This document shows, piece by piece, positions 21,053-32,006 of a stretch of DNA of 64,000 nt. Position 1 is the first letter of the stretch. Every line of letters starts with the position of its first letter. Under the pieces are notes generated by a model. That model saw only the letters and a program-made list of their open reading frames with translations, made no database searches and was not told where the DNA came from. Origin of the DNA: Photorhabdus heterorhabditis (lineage in GTDB: Bacteria > Pseudomonadota > Gammaproteobacteria > Enterobacterales > Enterobacteriaceae); the NCBI RefSeq assembly GCF_018448905.1, contig NZ_RCWA01000008.1, positions 112,031 through 176,030 on the forward strand. Reading direction: 5' to 3'. Made by a program: the position numbers and the translations under genes.

Positions 21053-22183
21053 TCAGGCAAAGAATTCCTTGATATGTTTGATAACAGCTTGTTGCTCAGT
21101 CTCTGTTATGTTGTAAAACATTGGCAAACGTACCAAGCGCTCACTTTCACTAGTAGTGAAGCGATCTTCTCCATGGAAGTGACCAAATTTCTCACCACCT
21201 GGGCTACTGTGCAGAGAAACATAATGGAATACCGTTAGTACACCTGCATCGTTCATATAGCTATTGAATGCAGAGCGTTCCCCAATATCTTTCAGCTTGA
21301 TATAGAACATATGGGCATTATGCTCCAATCCTTCAGGTATTACAGGCAATGTCAGACGACCAACATCAGCCAAAGGTTTTAACGCTTGATAATAGGTATC
21401 CCACAAGGCAAGACGGCGTTCATTGATTTTCTCAGCAGCTTCAAGTTGTGCCCACAAATAAGCAGCCTGAAGTTCTGACATCAGATAACTGGAACCAATA
21501 TCACGCCAGGTATATTTATCGACCTGACCACGGAAAAACTGGCTGCGGTTAGTACCTTTTTCACGGACAATTTCCGCACGGGAGATCCGTGACTTGTCAT
21601 TAATAAGTATTGCACCACCTTCACCACCAGAAGAATAGTTCTTGGTTTCATGGAAACTGTAACAACCGATGTGTCCAAGAGTTCCCAATGCGCGGCCTTT
21701 ATAAGTGGACATTACGCCCTGTGCTGCATCTTCCACTACAAACAGATTATATTTCTCTGCTAGGGCCATGATTGCATCCATTTCACAAGCCACACCCGCG
21801 TAATGAACAGGAACAATCGCACGTGTTCTGTCTGTAATCGCTGCTTCGATTTTAGTTTCATCAATATTCATGGTATCCGGACGGATATCCACAAAAACAA
21901 TCGTTGCTCCCCGCAGTACAAATGCGTTCGAAGTAGAAACGAAAGTGAAACTCGGCATGATAACCTCATCACCGGGCTGAATATTTAGCAAAATAGCCGC
22001 CATTTCTAGCGAAGCTGTGCAGGATGGTGTCAATAGAGCTTTCAAGCAATTGAAATGTTGTTCCATCCACTCTTCACAACGTTTGGTAAAACCACCATCC
22101 CCGCAAAGCTTACCGCTCGCTATTGCCTGCTTCATATAATCTAATTCAGTGCCGACTACTGGCGGTCTGTTAAATGGAATCAT
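21053..22183 (-). CDS. wecE: TDP-4-oxo-6-deoxyglucose aminotransferase WecE
   Basis: PLP-dependent sugar aminotransferase (DegT/DnrJ/EryC1 family) making TDP-Fuc4N for ECA. The ATG at 22183 gives 376 residues as in E. coli, starting [17 protein letters not shown]. The PLP lysine is in SFHETKNYSSGGEGG near residue 181. It overlaps wecD by 14 bases. A longer frame opening at 22231 lies inside wecD. Confidence 0.96.
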   Translation of the reverse strand: MIPFNRPPVVGTELDYMKQAIASGKLCGDGGFTKRCEEWMEQHFNCLKALLTPSCTASLEMAAILLNIQPGDEVIMPSFTFVSTSNAFVLRGATIVFVDIRPDTMNIDETKIEAAITDRTRAIVPVHYAGVACEMDAIMALAEKYNLFVVEDAAQGVMSTYKGRALGTLGHIGCYSFHETKNYSSGGEGGAILINDKSRISRAEIVREKGTNRSQFFRGQVDKYTWRDIGSSYLMSELQAAYLWAQLEAAEKINERRLALWDTYYQALKPLADVGRLTLPVIPEGLEHNAHMFYIKLKDIGERSAFNSYMNDAGVLTVFHYVSLHSSPGGEKFGHFHGEDRFTTSESERLVRLPMFYNITETEQQAVIKHIKEFFA

Positions 22184-22910
22184 TTCGCCCCCGGTATAAC
22201 CAATAAGCAGTGCTTTCAACAAATGCACCACTGCGTTTATAAAGACGCAAAGCAGCGATATTGCTGGTTTGTGTCGCGATTCTTAATCGTTGTATTTGAT
22301 GGTACTGGCACCACTGTTGCGCCGTCGACATTAATTTTGAACCAATTCCACAACCGGTATTTCCTGGAAACACCGCCAGCAATCCCATGCGGGACTGGCC
22401 TTTCTCTAACTCCCGCAAAGTAACAAACCCTGCGGGTTGCCCATTATCTCCATTTACCAGTAAACATTGATGATCAAATGTACCCAACACCGCTTTTTCA
22501 ACCCAGGTAGCATAGAAACGACCACTATCCTGCGGCTGATACCAAGGGGTACGGAAACGGCTTGAAGAAAATACTTTAGAAGCCACTTCTTTCAACATGG
22601 GAATATCTTGCTGTGTTGCCGATATCATCTCCGTCTCAGGATTATCACTACAATTCGTAGTATAAGCATTTTTTGTGCCAATCATTAATGAGAAATCTAC
22701 TTCCCCTTCCACCAGCGAAAAACCCAATGCCGATAATCCATCAATAATGTCTGGCCGTTGTACTGGCACTTTAGCCTGCACTAAAGAATATTGTTCTAAC
22801 TGAGATAAAGTTAACAACTTGGAATCAGGTGTAAAATCAAGACGAGCAGTGGAGAATCCAAAATAATGGCTATCCCACTCTAATGGTTCAATATTGGCGC
22901 GAACGGACAT
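22170..22910 (-). CDS. wecD: TDP-Fuc4N acetyltransferase WecD
   Basis: GNAT-fold N-acetyltransferase that acetylates TDP-fucosamine to TDP-Fuc4NAc. It has 246 residues (E. coli about 224) and starts [12 protein letters not shown]. The GNAT acetyl-CoA loop is visible as [15 protein letters not shown], followed by [21 protein letters not shown]. It overlaps rffH upstream by 23 bases and wecE downstream by 14, so the sugar-nucleotide genes are tightly coupled. Confidence 0.94.
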   Translation of the reverse strand: MSVRANIEPLEWDSHYFGFSTARLDFTPDSKLLTLSQLEQYSLVQAKVPVQRPDIIDGLSALGFSLVEGEVDFSLMIGTKNAYTTNCSDNPETEMISATQQDIPMLKEVASKVFSSSRFRTPWYQPQDSGRFYATWVEKAVLGTFDHQCLLVNGDNGQPAGFVTLRELEKGQSRMGLLAVFPGNTGCGIGSKLMSTAQQWCQYHQIQRLRIATQTSNIAALRLYKRSGAFVESTAYWLYRGRNDSI

Positions 22911-23769
22911 GGAGCAGATCCAACAGATATTGGCCGTAACCAGTTTTTGACAAAGATTTTGCTGTTTCTCTTAAGTGATCATCATCTAACCAACCATTAC
23001 GCCAGGCAATTTCTTCAAGACAGGCGACTTTAAAACCCTGACGCTTCTCAACAGTCTGCACAAAAGTGCTGGCCTCAATCAGACTATCGTGCGTGCCGGT
23101 ATCCAACCAAGCAAAACCGCGCCCTAACAGTTCAATATTCAGTTCACCACGATCCAGATACATCTGGTTAATACTGGTAATTTCTAATTCACCTCGGGCA
23201 GAAGGCTTCACCTGTTTGGCAAAGTCCACAACCTGATTATCATAGAAATAGAGACCTGTTACTGCCCAGTTAGATTTTGGTTTTTCTGGTTTTTCTTCAA
23301 TGGAAAGAACATGAAACTCGTCATCAAACTCCACCACACCAAATCGCTCAGGGTCCATTACCTGATAACCAAAAATAGTCGCGCCATTTCCACGGGAAAC
23401 GACACTCTTCAGTTTCGGACTGAATGCTTGCCCAAAGTAGACATTGTCTCCCAATACCAAGCAACAGGATTCGCCGTTGATGAACTCTTCACCAATCAGA
23501 AATGCCTGAGCTAAACCATCCGGTGATGGCTGTTCTGCATAGCTCAAACGAATACCAAATTTATCACCATTGCCAAGTAGTCGGTGGAAAGAAGGTAAAT
23601 CTTCTGGTGTGGAGATAATCAAAACATCGCGTATCCCTGCCAGCATCAGTACTGACAAAGGATAATAAATCATCGGTTTGTCATAAATCGGCAGTAATTG
23701 CTTGGAAACACCTCGTGTTATCGGATGCAACCGAGTACCCGATCCTCCTGCCAGAATAATGCCTTTCAT
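22888..23769 (-). CDS. rffH: Glucose-1-phosphate thymidylyltransferase RffH
   Basis: Makes TDP-glucose from glucose-1-phosphate and dTTP for ECA (an RmlA paralogue). It has 293 residues, as in E. coli. The nucleotidyltransferase signature [11 protein letters not shown] and the [16 protein letters not shown] segment are at the N terminus. GDNVYFG and [10 protein letters not shown], both conserved in RmlA-type enzymes, follow. Confidence 0.96.
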   Translation of the reverse strand: MKGIILAGGSGTRLHPITRGVSKQLLPIYDKPMIYYPLSVLMLAGIRDVLIISTPEDLPSFHRLLGNGDKFGIRLSYAEQPSPDGLAQAFLIGEEFINGESCCLVLGDNVYFGQAFSPKLKSVVSRGNGATIFGYQVMDPERFGVVEFDDEFHVLSIEEKPEKPKSNWAVTGLYFYDNQVVDFAKQVKPSARGELEITSINQMYLDRGELNIELLGRGFAWLDTGTHDSLIEASTFVQTVEKRQGFKVACLEEIAWRNGWLDDDHLRETAKSLSKTGYGQYLLDLLHVRSRQY

Positions 23770-23786
23770 GTTACCTCCAAAGTAGC

Positions 23787-24857
23787 TCAGTCTTTACCTA
23801 ATCCAAGACGCTCACCAGCATAAGAACCATCCTGAACTCTGCGCCACCAGTTTTCATTTTCCAGATACCATTGAACTGTTTTACGAATACCTGATTCAAA
23901 AGTTTCTTGGGGCTTCCAGCCCAACTCATGCTCAATTTTCGCCGCATCAATGGCATAGCGCATATCATGACCAGGACGATCTGTAACATAAGTAATCAAA
24001 TCACGATAATGAGCAATATTTGCTGGCTTCTCTGGGCAAAACTCTTCCAGCAATTCACAAATTGCGCAAACCACATCAATATTTTTTCGTTCATTATGAC
24101 CGCCGATATTGTAGGTTTTACCCGGTTCTGCTGTTGTTACAACAAGATAAAGCGCCCTAGCATGATCTTCCACATACAGCCAATCACGAATTTGCTTCCC
24201 TTCGCCATATACTGGCAGGGACTTGCCCGCTAATGCGTTCAAAATCACCAACGGTATCAATTTTTCCGGGAAGTGGTAAGGACCATAATTATTTGAACAA
24301 TTAGTGATAATTGTCGGCAAACCATAAGTTCGGTGCCATGCTCTTACCAGATGGTCACTAGATGCCTTGGACGCTGAATATGGGCTGCTTGGTGCATAAG
24401 GTGTTTCTTCGGTAAAGAAACCATCCTCACCATGTAAATCACCATACACTTCATCTGTTGAAATATGATGAAAACGGAAAGCGGCCTGTTTCTCTTTACT
24501 CAATTTTTGCCAGAAAGCTCGAGCAACTTCTAGCAAAACATAAGTACCAACAATGTTCGTTTCGACAAAGGCCGCAGGGCCATCAATAGAGCGATCCACA
24601 TGACTTTCTGCCGCCAGATGCATCACACAATCCGGTTGATACTGCTCAAACACCCGGTCCAGCGCTTCACGCTGGCAAATATTAACCTGTTCAAAAGCAT
24701 AGCGTGAGCTATCCGCAACCGAGGCAAGAGATTCTAGATTGCCAGCATAAGTTAAGCTATCAACCACAACTACACTGTCTTCTGTATTATCAATAACATG
24801 TCGCACAACAGCAGAACCAATAAAACCCGCTCCACCTGTGATTAGAATACGTCTCAA
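23787..24857 (-). CDS. rffG: dTDP-glucose 4,6-dehydratase RffG (TTG start)
   Basis: Short-chain dehydrogenase-type dehydratase (RmlB paralogue) producing TDP-4-oxo-6-deoxyglucose. The NAD motif is GGAGFIGS, and the catalytic STDEVYGD and [11 protein letters not shown] (YxxxK) are present. I choose a TTG at 24857: an AAGGAG lies seven bases upstream, the protein then starts with RRILITGG like its homologue, it gives 356 residues (355 in E. coli), and the TTG overlaps the wecC stop (TTGA). The frame extends 10 codons further but would run deeper into wecC. Confidence 0.94.
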   Translation of the reverse strand: MRRILITGGAGFIGSAVVRHVIDNTEDSVVVVDSLTYAGNLESLASVADSSRYAFEQVNICQREALDRVFEQYQPDCVMHLAAESHVDRSIDGPAAFVETNIVGTYVLLEVARAFWQKLSKEKQAAFRFHHISTDEVYGDLHGEDGFFTEETPYAPSSPYSASKASSDHLVRAWHRTYGLPTIITNCSNNYGPYHFPEKLIPLVILNALAGKSLPVYGEGKQIRDWLYVEDHARALYLVVTTAEPGKTYNIGGHNERKNIDVVCAICELLEEFCPEKPANIAHYRDLITYVTDRPGHDMRYAIDAAKIEHELGWKPQETFESGIRKTVQWYLENENWWRRVQDGSYAGERLGLGKD

Positions 24858-26116
24858 CGCCAGACTCCTTTTGTATCCACAATCCATTTCTGTTTAATGT
24901 CATAACCATTTACCGCTTTAAACTGATTATGGTCCACCAGCATCAACAGGATATCGGCTTCTTCCAAAGCTTTCTCCAAGTTAACCAGTTGAACTATTTC
25001 CTTTAAATAAGCGGGTAATTCATGAACATTAGGTTCTACAACCAATGTCTCACCTGCATGCCATTGCGCAATAATACGGGTGATATGCACAGCTGGGCTT
25101 TCACGTAAATCATCAATATTTGGTTTAAACGCCAAACCCAAACAAGCAATTTTCACTTCTCCAGCGCGTTTTCCACTTTCAGCCAAACAGTCCGCAACAG
25201 CGGCTTTTACTTGATCCACAACCCACAAGGGCTTTCCATCATTAACCAAACGTGCTGTATGTATAAGACGTGATTGTTCCGGGTTTTGGGAAACAATGAA
25301 CCACGGATCAACAGCAATACAGTGACCACCCACACCAGGCCCTGGCTGAAGAATATTTACTCGGGGATGGCGGTTTGCCAAACTGATAAGTTCCCACACA
25401 TCAATACCTTGATCAGCACAAATCAGGGAAAGTTCGTTAGCAAATGCAATGTTTACATCTCGAAAGCTATTTTCTGTCAGCTTACACATTTCTGCTGTCC
25501 TTGAGTTAGTGATAACACATTCACCTTCAAGGAAAATTTTATACAGCTCGCTGGCTCTGGCTGAAGATTTTTGTGTCATGCCGCCAACAACACGGTCATT
25601 CTTAATCAATTCAACCATAACCTGGCCTGGTAACACGCGTTCAGGGCAGTAAGCAATATCAATATCAGATTCCTCACCTACCTGCTGAGGAAAAGTCAAA
25701 TCGGGACGCGTCGCTGCCAACCATTCTGCCATCTGTTCCGTCGCACCTACTGGTGAAGTAGATTCTAAAATCACCAGATCGCCTTTTTTCAGAATGGGCG
25801 CCACTGATTCAGCTGCAGAACACACATACTTCATATCCGGTTCATGATCCCCTTTAAAAGGAGTTGGAACAGCTATCAAAAAAGCATCTGCTGGTAACGG
25901 AGAAGTCACTGCTTTTAGGTAACCCTCTTCCACAGCCGTTTTCACCACCTTGTCCAGATCCGGTTCTACAATATGAATTGCGCCACGATTAATCGTTTCC
26001 ACCGCGTGCTGATTAACATCGACGCCTATGACTTTCTTATTACGGGATGCAAACGCTGCCGCAGTGGGTAAGCCGATATACCCAAGACCGATAACAGAAA
26101 TAGTTTCAAAACTCAT
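24854..26116 (-). CDS. wecC: UDP-ManNAc dehydrogenase WecC
   Basis: NAD-dependent oxidation of UDP-N-acetylmannosamine to UDP-ManNAcA for ECA; UDP-glucose/GDP-mannose dehydrogenase family, 420 residues. The Rossmann motif is [15 protein letters not shown] at the N terminus, and the catalytic cysteine is in [13 protein letters not shown] (near residue 265). It starts 4 bases after wecB and overlaps rffG by 4. Confidence 0.96.
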   Translation of the reverse strand: MSFETISVIGLGYIGLPTAAAFASRNKKVIGVDVNQHAVETINRGAIHIVEPDLDKVVKTAVEEGYLKAVTSPLPADAFLIAVPTPFKGDHEPDMKYVCSAAESVAPILKKGDLVILESTSPVGATEQMAEWLAATRPDLTFPQQVGEESDIDIAYCPERVLPGQVMVELIKNDRVVGGMTQKSSARASELYKIFLEGECVITNSRTAEMCKLTENSFRDVNIAFANELSLICADQGIDVWELISLANRHPRVNILQPGPGVGGHCIAVDPWFIVSQNPEQSRLIHTARLVNDGKPLWVVDQVKAAVADCLAESGKRAGEVKIACLGLAFKPNIDDLRESPAVHITRIIAQWHAGETLVVEPNVHELPAYLKEIVQLVNLEKALEEADILLMLVDHNQFKAVNGYDIKQKWIVDTKGVWR

Positions 26117-26120
26117 AATG

Positions 26121-27242
26121 TCACCTGATTTTTTTCAAAGCATCGAGAATACGTTGACAGGCATCACCATCCCCGTAAGGATTATGAGCACGACTCATTT
26201 GCTGATAGGCAACATCGTCTGTCAACAATCGTGTCACCTCTTCTACGATAGTTCTTGTGTCTGTTCCTACCAGCCGTACCGTTCCGGCATCCACCGCTTC
26301 TGGCCGCTCAGTAGTATTACGCATCACTAAAACCGGCTTTCCCAAAGAAGGAGCCTCTTCCTGAATGCCACCAGAATCCGTCAGGATCATATAGGAATGG
26401 TTCATCAGATAGACGAATGGCAAATAATCCTGTGGTTTTATAAGCATGATATTATCTATATTATGCAAAATGCGCTTTACCGGCTCACAAACATTTGGGT
26501 TCAAATGAACCGGATAAACTACCTGAACTTCTGGATGAGTACGGGCTATCTGTGCCAAAGCTTCGCAAATTCGTTCAAATCCACCACCAAAACTTTCACG
26601 ACGATGGCCTGTTACCAGAATCATTTTTTTATTGGTATCAATAAACGGGTAGTGTTCCGCCAACTTACTCCGCATAATCTCGTCATTCATTATTCGATCG
26701 CGTACCCACAACAACGCATCAATCACGGTATTACCCGTGACAAAAACCTGATTATCTGCAATCGATTCTTTCTGCAAATTCTTACGAGAGTTTTCCGTCG
26801 GAGCGAAATGGTACATTGCCAAGTGCCCAGCAATCTTACGGTTTGCCTCTTCTGGCCAAGGGGAATAGAGATCGCCGGTTCTCAGTCCAGCTTCAATATG
26901 ACCGACAGGGACACGCTGGTAGAACGCAGCTAAACTGGTTGCCATAGTTGTTGTTGTATCACCGTGAACCAACACAACATCAGGCTTAAATTCGGCCAAA
27001 ACAGGCTTTAATCCCTCCAGAATACGACACGTAATATCCGTTAAATCTTGCCCTGATTTCATAATATTGAGATCAAAATCGGGAGTAATCTCAAAAAGAT
27101 GTAATACCTGATCCAACATTTCCCGGTGTTGGGCAGTGACACATACTTTCGCTTCGAAGGCTTCATCCTTTGCCAGCGCATGTACCAGCGGAGCCATCTT
27201 GATGGCTTCTGGCCGGGTACCAAACACAGTCAACACTTTCAC
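26121..27242 (-). CDS. wecB: UDP-GlcNAc 2-epimerase WecB
   Basis: Non-hydrolysing epimerase interconverting UDP-GlcNAc and UDP-ManNAc, feeding WecC. It has 373 residues (376 in E. coli). [14 protein letters not shown] at the N terminus, [30 protein letters not shown] and [17 protein letters not shown] are family signatures. A 126-base spacer without a clear signal separates it from wzzE. Confidence 0.97.
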   Translation of the reverse strand: MKVLTVFGTRPEAIKMAPLVHALAKDEAFEAKVCVTAQHREMLDQVLHLFEITPDFDLNIMKSGQDLTDITCRILEGLKPVLAEFKPDVVLVHGDTTTTMATSLAAFYQRVPVGHIEAGLRTGDLYSPWPEEANRKIAGHLAMYHFAPTENSRKNLQKESIADNQVFVTGNTVIDALLWVRDRIMNDEIMRSKLAEHYPFIDTNKKMILVTGHRRESFGGGFERICEALAQIARTHPEVQVVYPVHLNPNVCEPVKRILHNIDNIMLIKPQDYLPFVYLMNHSYMILTDSGGIQEEAPSLGKPVLVMRNTTERPEAVDAGTVRLVGTDTRTIVEEVTRLLTDDVAYQQMSRAHNPYGDGDACQRILDALKKIR

Positions 27243-27368
27243 AGTGACTCTCTTATTGGTCAGTAACTTGCAGATCTTCCTGCAAAAACACTCTTTAATA
27301 CTATTTATTTCTGCTTCTGGAGTTGCGAAAAATATTTTTCAAAAGCAGTCACTTCTATAACTATTTGG

Positions 27369-28424
27369 TTACTTACGCGAACGCCGTACCAGTGCTATTC
27401 CGGCACCAACTAAAGTGCCAACCGCGCCCCACATGATGACAATAAACATTCTACGTGGACTGTCTCTGGTAACAGGCTCTTCAGGGGTTCTCAGATAACG
27501 ATAAGTCTGGAATTGATCCTGCAATATCGGGTGAACATTCAATGTCGCTAACATCGCAATATTCTGGTCATAGTCCACATCATAATCAGGACCCGTTGCT
27601 TCCAAAGTTTCAAGCTGAGCCTGTAACAACGGCGCACCTAGCATAAACATTTTTGAATCAGGCAACTGATCTATCGGTGTGTCAGTTTGATTGCGCCGAA
27701 TCCCCTGCTTTTCTGCAATCTTCAAGGATTGTTGCAACACATTCATTTCACGGTTATAAACCGCTTTAGCAACTATTTCTTGCCGCTTAACCAATGCGTT
27801 CATAGATTGAGTACGGATAGCCCATGCACCTTTTACTTCATTATTCAAATGAGTACTCGCGCGACTGTTAGCAAAAGCAATGTATTGGCGTAAGAGTTGA
27901 TTTGCTTGTACAGAAGATTCTGCTGTCAGTTTGATACTGTCATTCAGCACTTTTTTATCATCATGAGGAATGAACTGAATATTATTGATTAACTCATCCA
28001 GTAAAGCTGCATCTGCTCTGGCATCACCCTCCTTATGTTGCTTGTAGTAATCAGACTTTAACCAAAATTCACGGCGGGTATCATATGCCGCGAGCTGAGT
28101 GACAAGTTCTTTATAAGCTTCTTCTGGAATAGACGGTAACTGAGTTTCCTGTGAAACGTTAATGTGAGTATCCAAGTTGCGTAAAAACTGCTGCCGAGAA
28201 TAATAACTACCCAAATGATTAGTCGTAGGCAAGTCAATGGTTGCCGTTGCACTCCATTTTTGTTGCATCAGATAAGATGCTCCCAGAGCTATAGCAGCGA
28301 AGATTATTGCCAGTACGACAATCCATATTTTTCCACGCCATAGAGCACTACACAAGGCTCCGATATCCAGCTCATGCTCCAGAATCTGTTGATCTTGAAT
28401 AGATTTCGTTTCTGATTTTATCAC
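27369..28424 (-). CDS. wzzE: ECA chain-length regulator WzzE
   Basis: Polysaccharide co-polymerase setting ECA chain length together with WzyE. It has 351 residues, with two transmembrane helices (about 31-51 and 326-345) around a large periplasmic, coiled-coil-rich domain. The N-terminal ELDIGALCSALWRGK and the proline-containing TRDSPRRMFIVIMWG before the second helix are typical of Wzz proteins. It lies between wecA and wecB. Confidence 0.95.
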   Translation of the reverse strand: MIKSETKSIQDQQILEHELDIGALCSALWRGKIWIVVLAIIFAAIALGASYLMQQKWSATATIDLPTTNHLGSYYSRQQFLRNLDTHINVSQETQLPSIPEEAYKELVTQLAAYDTRREFWLKSDYYKQHKEGDARADAALLDELINNIQFIPHDDKKVLNDSIKLTAESSVQANQLLRQYIAFANSRASTHLNNEVKGAWAIRTQSMNALVKRQEIVAKAVYNREMNVLQQSLKIAEKQGIRRNQTDTPIDQLPDSKMFMLGAPLLQAQLETLEATGPDYDVDYDQNIAMLATLNVHPILQDQFQTYRYLRTPEEPVTRDSPRRMFIVIMWGAVGTLVGAGIALVRRSRK

Positions 28425-28450
28425 TGCACAAAACCTCTGTTGATAGATGT

Positions 28451-29536
28451 TTAATGGTTAGCAGAATAGCGTATACGACGTTTTTGCCGTTTAATGAAAC
28501 GAGCCACCCGCCATGCACGTTTGATGCAATAGCCATACAACATAAATGCAAGCAAGAACAATGCCAACATTACCCATTCAGGAACAAACTCCAACCATTC
28601 TCCAATCATTCCGGCAGCCGCGAACAAAGCCGCAGCAACAGTGATCAAAACAAATGCCTGACGTGATGAAAATCCAGACCGCATAATCAGGTGGTGAATA
28701 TGTTGTCTATCTGGAGAAAATGGGCTCATTCCTTTACGCAAGCGACGGTACATGATGGCAACCATATCCATTAAGGGAATGGCAATAATCCACAATGCAG
28801 TAACTGGCTTCACAGAAGGTTCATTCCCCTGAGTAGATTCAATAAGTAGCCAGATAATGGTAAAACCAATCAGTGTACTGCCCGCATCACCCATAAATAC
28901 TTTGAAACGTTGGCTTAAGAAACCAAGATTGAGCAGAATATAAGGAAGAATGGCCGCAATAAATGCAAAACACCATAATGCCAGTGCCGTGTTACCACTT
29001 CGATACAGTAAGATCCCCAAAGCACCGAAAGAGACACAAGATAATCCACCTAATAGTCCATCTATCCCATCAACCATATTGAATGCATTAATAGCAGCCC
29101 AAACAGCAAATAGCGTCACAACATAACTGAATGGCCCAAGATTCATATCCCAAGGACCAAAAGCATAGCCAAGGCTATTTAATTTCAGGCCAGCAAAATA
29201 CATCATTGCAATACCAACCAGAGCCTGAATAGTTGCCCGGACCTTAACGCTGATATCAAAACGATCATCCAATGCACCAACAAATACCAGTACAGTGGCA
29301 CAAATTAAGTACGGCCATTTATGAGGTATAAACTCGTTTGTTATAACAAAAGCAAAACAGATACCAGCAAATACAGTTATCCCACCAACCAGAGGCACTA
29401 GTCCCTGATGATGCTTGCGATAATTGGGTTTATCAACGAGGCCAATTTTCCTTCCTGCGATACGCGCCATAAACAGAAACGCAAACGAAAACAGAAAAAT
29501 GCAAAAAATTTCAATACTCATACTGGGAATATTCAC
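28451..29536 (-). CDS. wecA: UDP-GlcNAc:undecaprenyl-phosphate GlcNAc-1-P transferase WecA
   Basis: Initiating enzyme for ECA and many O-antigens; polytopic membrane protein of 361 residues (367 in E. coli) with about 11 helices. Active-site features include GALDDRFD, AINAFNMVDGIDGLLG and FMGDAGSTLIGF, plus the C-terminal cytoplasmic HIHHLIMRSGFS loop. First gene of the ECA operon; rho upstream has its own terminator, so a promoter in 29537-29773 is expected, though I could not assign one. Confidence 0.96.
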   Translation of the reverse strand: MNIPSMSIEIFCIFLFSFAFLFMARIAGRKIGLVDKPNYRKHHQGLVPLVGGITVFAGICFAFVITNEFIPHKWPYLICATVLVFVGALDDRFDISVKVRATIQALVGIAMMYFAGLKLNSLGYAFGPWDMNLGPFSYVVTLFAVWAAINAFNMVDGIDGLLGGLSCVSFGALGILLYRSGNTALALWCFAFIAAILPYILLNLGFLSQRFKVFMGDAGSTLIGFTIIWLLIESTQGNEPSVKPVTALWIIAIPLMDMVAIMYRRLRKGMSPFSPDRQHIHHLIMRSGFSSRQAFVLITVAAALFAAAGMIGEWLEFVPEWVMLALFLLAFMLYGYCIKRAWRVARFIKRQKRRIRYSANH

Positions 29537-29740
29537 GATAAAAACTCTCCGTGAAAAACAAATATAACCTGGTTATTTATCATCCACAGCCACATGGTTT
29601 TTCTGGCCAGGAACCAACCCCATAAATTCTCCATTTTGTGAGGATACTTTTCTTTACTGTAGAAAAATTAATAACCTTTACATCATAATCTACGACGCTT
29701 ATTGGAAAATGGCAGTATATAAGTTTCATGCAAAATACAT

Positions 29741-29768
29741 ACCATATCTATATGGTGCTATAGCACCA
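29741..29768. repeat. Overlapping palindromes between rho and wecA
   Basis: ACCATA-TCTA-TATGGT (29741-29756) overlaps the perfect 16-base palindrome TGGTGCTATAGCACCA (29753-29768). The two hairpins share TGGT and cannot form together. They lie just beyond the rho terminator and about 205 bases before wecA. Function unknown; an operator or a switch on the ECA leader are possible. Confidence 0.5.
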
Positions 29769-29773
29769 GATGC

Positions 29774-29799
29774 AAAAAACGCCACAGAACTGTGGCGTT
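29774..29799 (-). terminator. Terminator of rho
   Basis: On the minus strand AACGCCACAG and CTGTGGCGTT form a strong stem with a two-base loop, followed by T-rich sequence, 29 bases after the rho stop. Confidence 0.85.
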
Positions 29800-29827
29800 G
29801 AAAAATCATCATGAACCAAGTTAAAAA

Positions 29828-31087
29828 CTACGAGCGTTTCATCATGTCAAAGAAATCGTCGTTTGTTTTACTCATAGCCAATTTATTGATAAGGAACTCC
29901 ATCGCATCAATTTCTCCCATTGGGTGAATAATTTTGCGAAGAATCCACATCTTTTGTAGCTCTTCAGATGTGGTAAGTAACTCTTCTTTACGTGTACCGG
30001 AACGGTTGTAATCGATAGCAGGGAAGACGCGCTTTTCAGCAATTTTACGTGAGAGGTGCAACTCCATATTACCAGTGCCTTTAAACTCTTCGTAAATCAC
30101 TTCATCCATCTTCGAGCCTGTATCCACCAATGCAGTAGCAATAATGGTCAAGCTTCCACCCTCTTCTACATTACGTGCAGCCCCGAAGAAACGTTTTGGA
30201 CGATGTAACGCGTTAGCATCTACACCACCAGTCAGTACCTTACCGGATGCCGGAACAACAGTGTTATAGGCACGTGCCAGACGAGTAATAGAATCAAGCA
30301 GGATAATAACGTCTTTTTTATGTTCAACCAGACGCTTAGCTTTCTCAATGACCATCTCTGCCACCTGAACGTGACGGGAAGCCGGCTCATCAAAAGTAGA
30401 AGCAATAACCTCACCCTTCACCAAACGTTGCATTTCAGTGACTTCTTCCGGACGTTCATCAATCAGAAGTACCATCAATACACAATCCGGATGATTATGA
30501 GCAATGTTAGCTGCGATATTTTGCAGCAACATAGTTTTACCCGCTTTTGGTGGAGCAACAATAAGACCACGTTGTCCGCGACCAATTGGTGCCGCCAGAT
30601 CCAGAACACGAGCCGTCAGATCCTCAGTGGAACCATTACCACGCTCCATCCGCAAGCGGTTATTCGCATGCAAAGGAGTTAAGTTTTCAAAAAGAATTTT
30701 GCTGCGGGCATTTTCTGGTTTATCAAAGTTAACTTCGTTAACCTTCAACAGTGCAAAATAGCGCTCACCTTCTTTAGGTGGGCGGATTTTACCTGAAATT
30801 GTGTCACCGGTACGGAGGTTAAAACGGCGGATTTGGCTGGGAGAGACGTAGATATCATCGGGACCGGCAAGGTAGGAGCTGTCTGCTGAACGGAGGAATC
30901 CAAATCCATCCTGCAATATCTCCAGCACACCGTCACCGAAGATATCTTCTCCGCTTTTCGCATGCTGCTTAAGGATAGAGAAGATAATATCTTGTTTACG
31001 CATACGGGCCAGATTTTCCAGCCCCATATTTTCGCCGAGTGTAATCAGTTCAGATACCGGCGTATTCTTTAATTCGGTAAGATTCAT
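29828..31087 (-). CDS. rho: Transcription termination factor Rho
   Basis: Hexameric RNA-dependent ATPase ending transcription; 419 residues, as in E. coli. The N-terminal RNA-binding domain starts [15 protein letters not shown], with the cold-shock-like part around [17 protein letters not shown]. Walker A is [11 protein letters not shown], Walker [17 protein letters not shown], and the Q-loop/R-loop region follows with [16 protein letters not shown]. Confidence 0.98.
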   Translation of the reverse strand: MNLTELKNTPVSELITLGENMGLENLARMRKQDIIFSILKQHAKSGEDIFGDGVLEILQDGFGFLRSADSSYLAGPDDIYVSPSQIRRFNLRTGDTISGKIRPPKEGERYFALLKVNEVNFDKPENARSKILFENLTPLHANNRLRMERGNGSTEDLTARVLDLAAPIGRGQRGLIVAPPKAGKTMLLQNIAANIAHNHPDCVLMVLLIDERPEEVTEMQRLVKGEVIASTFDEPASRHVQVAEMVIEKAKRLVEHKKDVIILLDSITRLARAYNTVVPASGKVLTGGVDANALHRPKRFFGAARNVEEGGSLTIIATALVDTGSKMDEVIYEEFKGTGNMELHLSRKIAEKRVFPAIDYNRSGTRKEELLTTSEELQKMWILRKIIHPMGEIDAMEFLINKLAMSKTNDDFFDMMKRS

Positions 31088-31561
31088 AATGGTGGGTTCT
31101 TTAACTCGGGGTATATCTCGAACTATGAACGTGAATAGTATGGCAGCGTCATCGATGCCTGTTTATTTTGTACAAAAACAAATAAGACCTTTAATACATC
31201 ATTTATATAAAAAGGTAATAATTTGAAGTACCAAGATTGAGCTCAAATAAGACTGACAGGCTGTCAAAAACGCTGTTGAGATAATGCCGAAACATTACTG
31301 ATTTCTATAAAAAAACTATCTCAACGTAATGAGTTATACACCAGATTATTCCTGCATAACCCATTGGATATTTTAGACTATCCAGAGATAACAGACTTAT
31401 CAGACACTACAGATTGTTCAGTATGCAACATACTTCTAACATGAGGTATGTGATACAAGCAGTGGCGCTAACTTATCACGCTTCTTTACGGACGTCTAGC
31501 GGTCAATGAAATAAATAGTGATATACGCCAAACGTCCGGTATTAGTGTGATCTCACTTCAA
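31088..31561 (-). other. rho leader region
   Basis: 474 bases between trxA and rho. In E. coli this region holds the rho promoter and an autoregulated leader. Visible here are a 9-base inverted repeat (GTTGAGATA 31275-31283 / TATCTCAAC 31317-31325) and the small palindrome TGACAG-G-CTGTCA (31254-31266). No convincing homologue of the RhoL leader peptide was found; the short ATG frames present lack good ribosome sites. Confidence 0.5.
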
Positions 31562-31888
31562 TCAGAGATTAGCATCCAAAAATTCTTTCAACTGAGTTTT
31601 TGACAATGCCCCCACTTTGGTGGCTGCTACCTGACCGTCTTTAAACAGTAGTAGCGTAGGAATACCGCGGATACCATACTTAGGAGCAGTTGCCGGGTTA
31701 TCATCAATGTTCAGTTTTGCAATCGTCAGTTTACCTAAATATTCCGGTGCAATTTCATCTAAAATAGGTGCAATCATTTTACATGGACCACACCATGCCG
31801 CCCAAAAATCGACAAGAACTGGACCCGCTGCTTTCAGAACATCAGCATCAAAGCTATCATCACTCAAATGAATAATTTTATCGCTCAT
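31562..31888 (-). CDS. trxA: Thioredoxin 1 TrxA
   Basis: Cytoplasmic dithiol reductant of 108 residues. The active site WCGPCK (Cys33 and Cys36) and the cis-proline in [10 protein letters not shown] are in place. It is divergent from rhlB and upstream of rho, the usual arrangement. Confidence 0.98.
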   Translation of the reverse strand: MSDKIIHLSDDSFDADVLKAAGPVLVDFWAAWCGPCKMIAPILDEIAPEYLGKLTIAKLNIDDNPATAPKYGIRGIPTLLLFKDGQVAATKVGALSKTQLKEFLDANL

Positions 31889-32006
31889 TTTTTACTCCAA
31901 AGAATAATTTTTTACCATGCTAGTGTAACATTACTGATATAAGGTTGCTTTTATTTCAGAGGATACACTTCCGTAAAACAACGGTTAACTGATATTCTAC
32001 CACACT

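Noticed and set aside
26397-26933. Plus-strand 178-codon frame inside wecB
   Set aside because: Antisense to the conserved epimerase, with the composition of a shadow frame.
31088-31561. rhoL leader peptide gene
   Set aside because: Short ATG frames exist, the longest about 30 codons, but they have no ribosome site and no likeness to E. coli RhoL.
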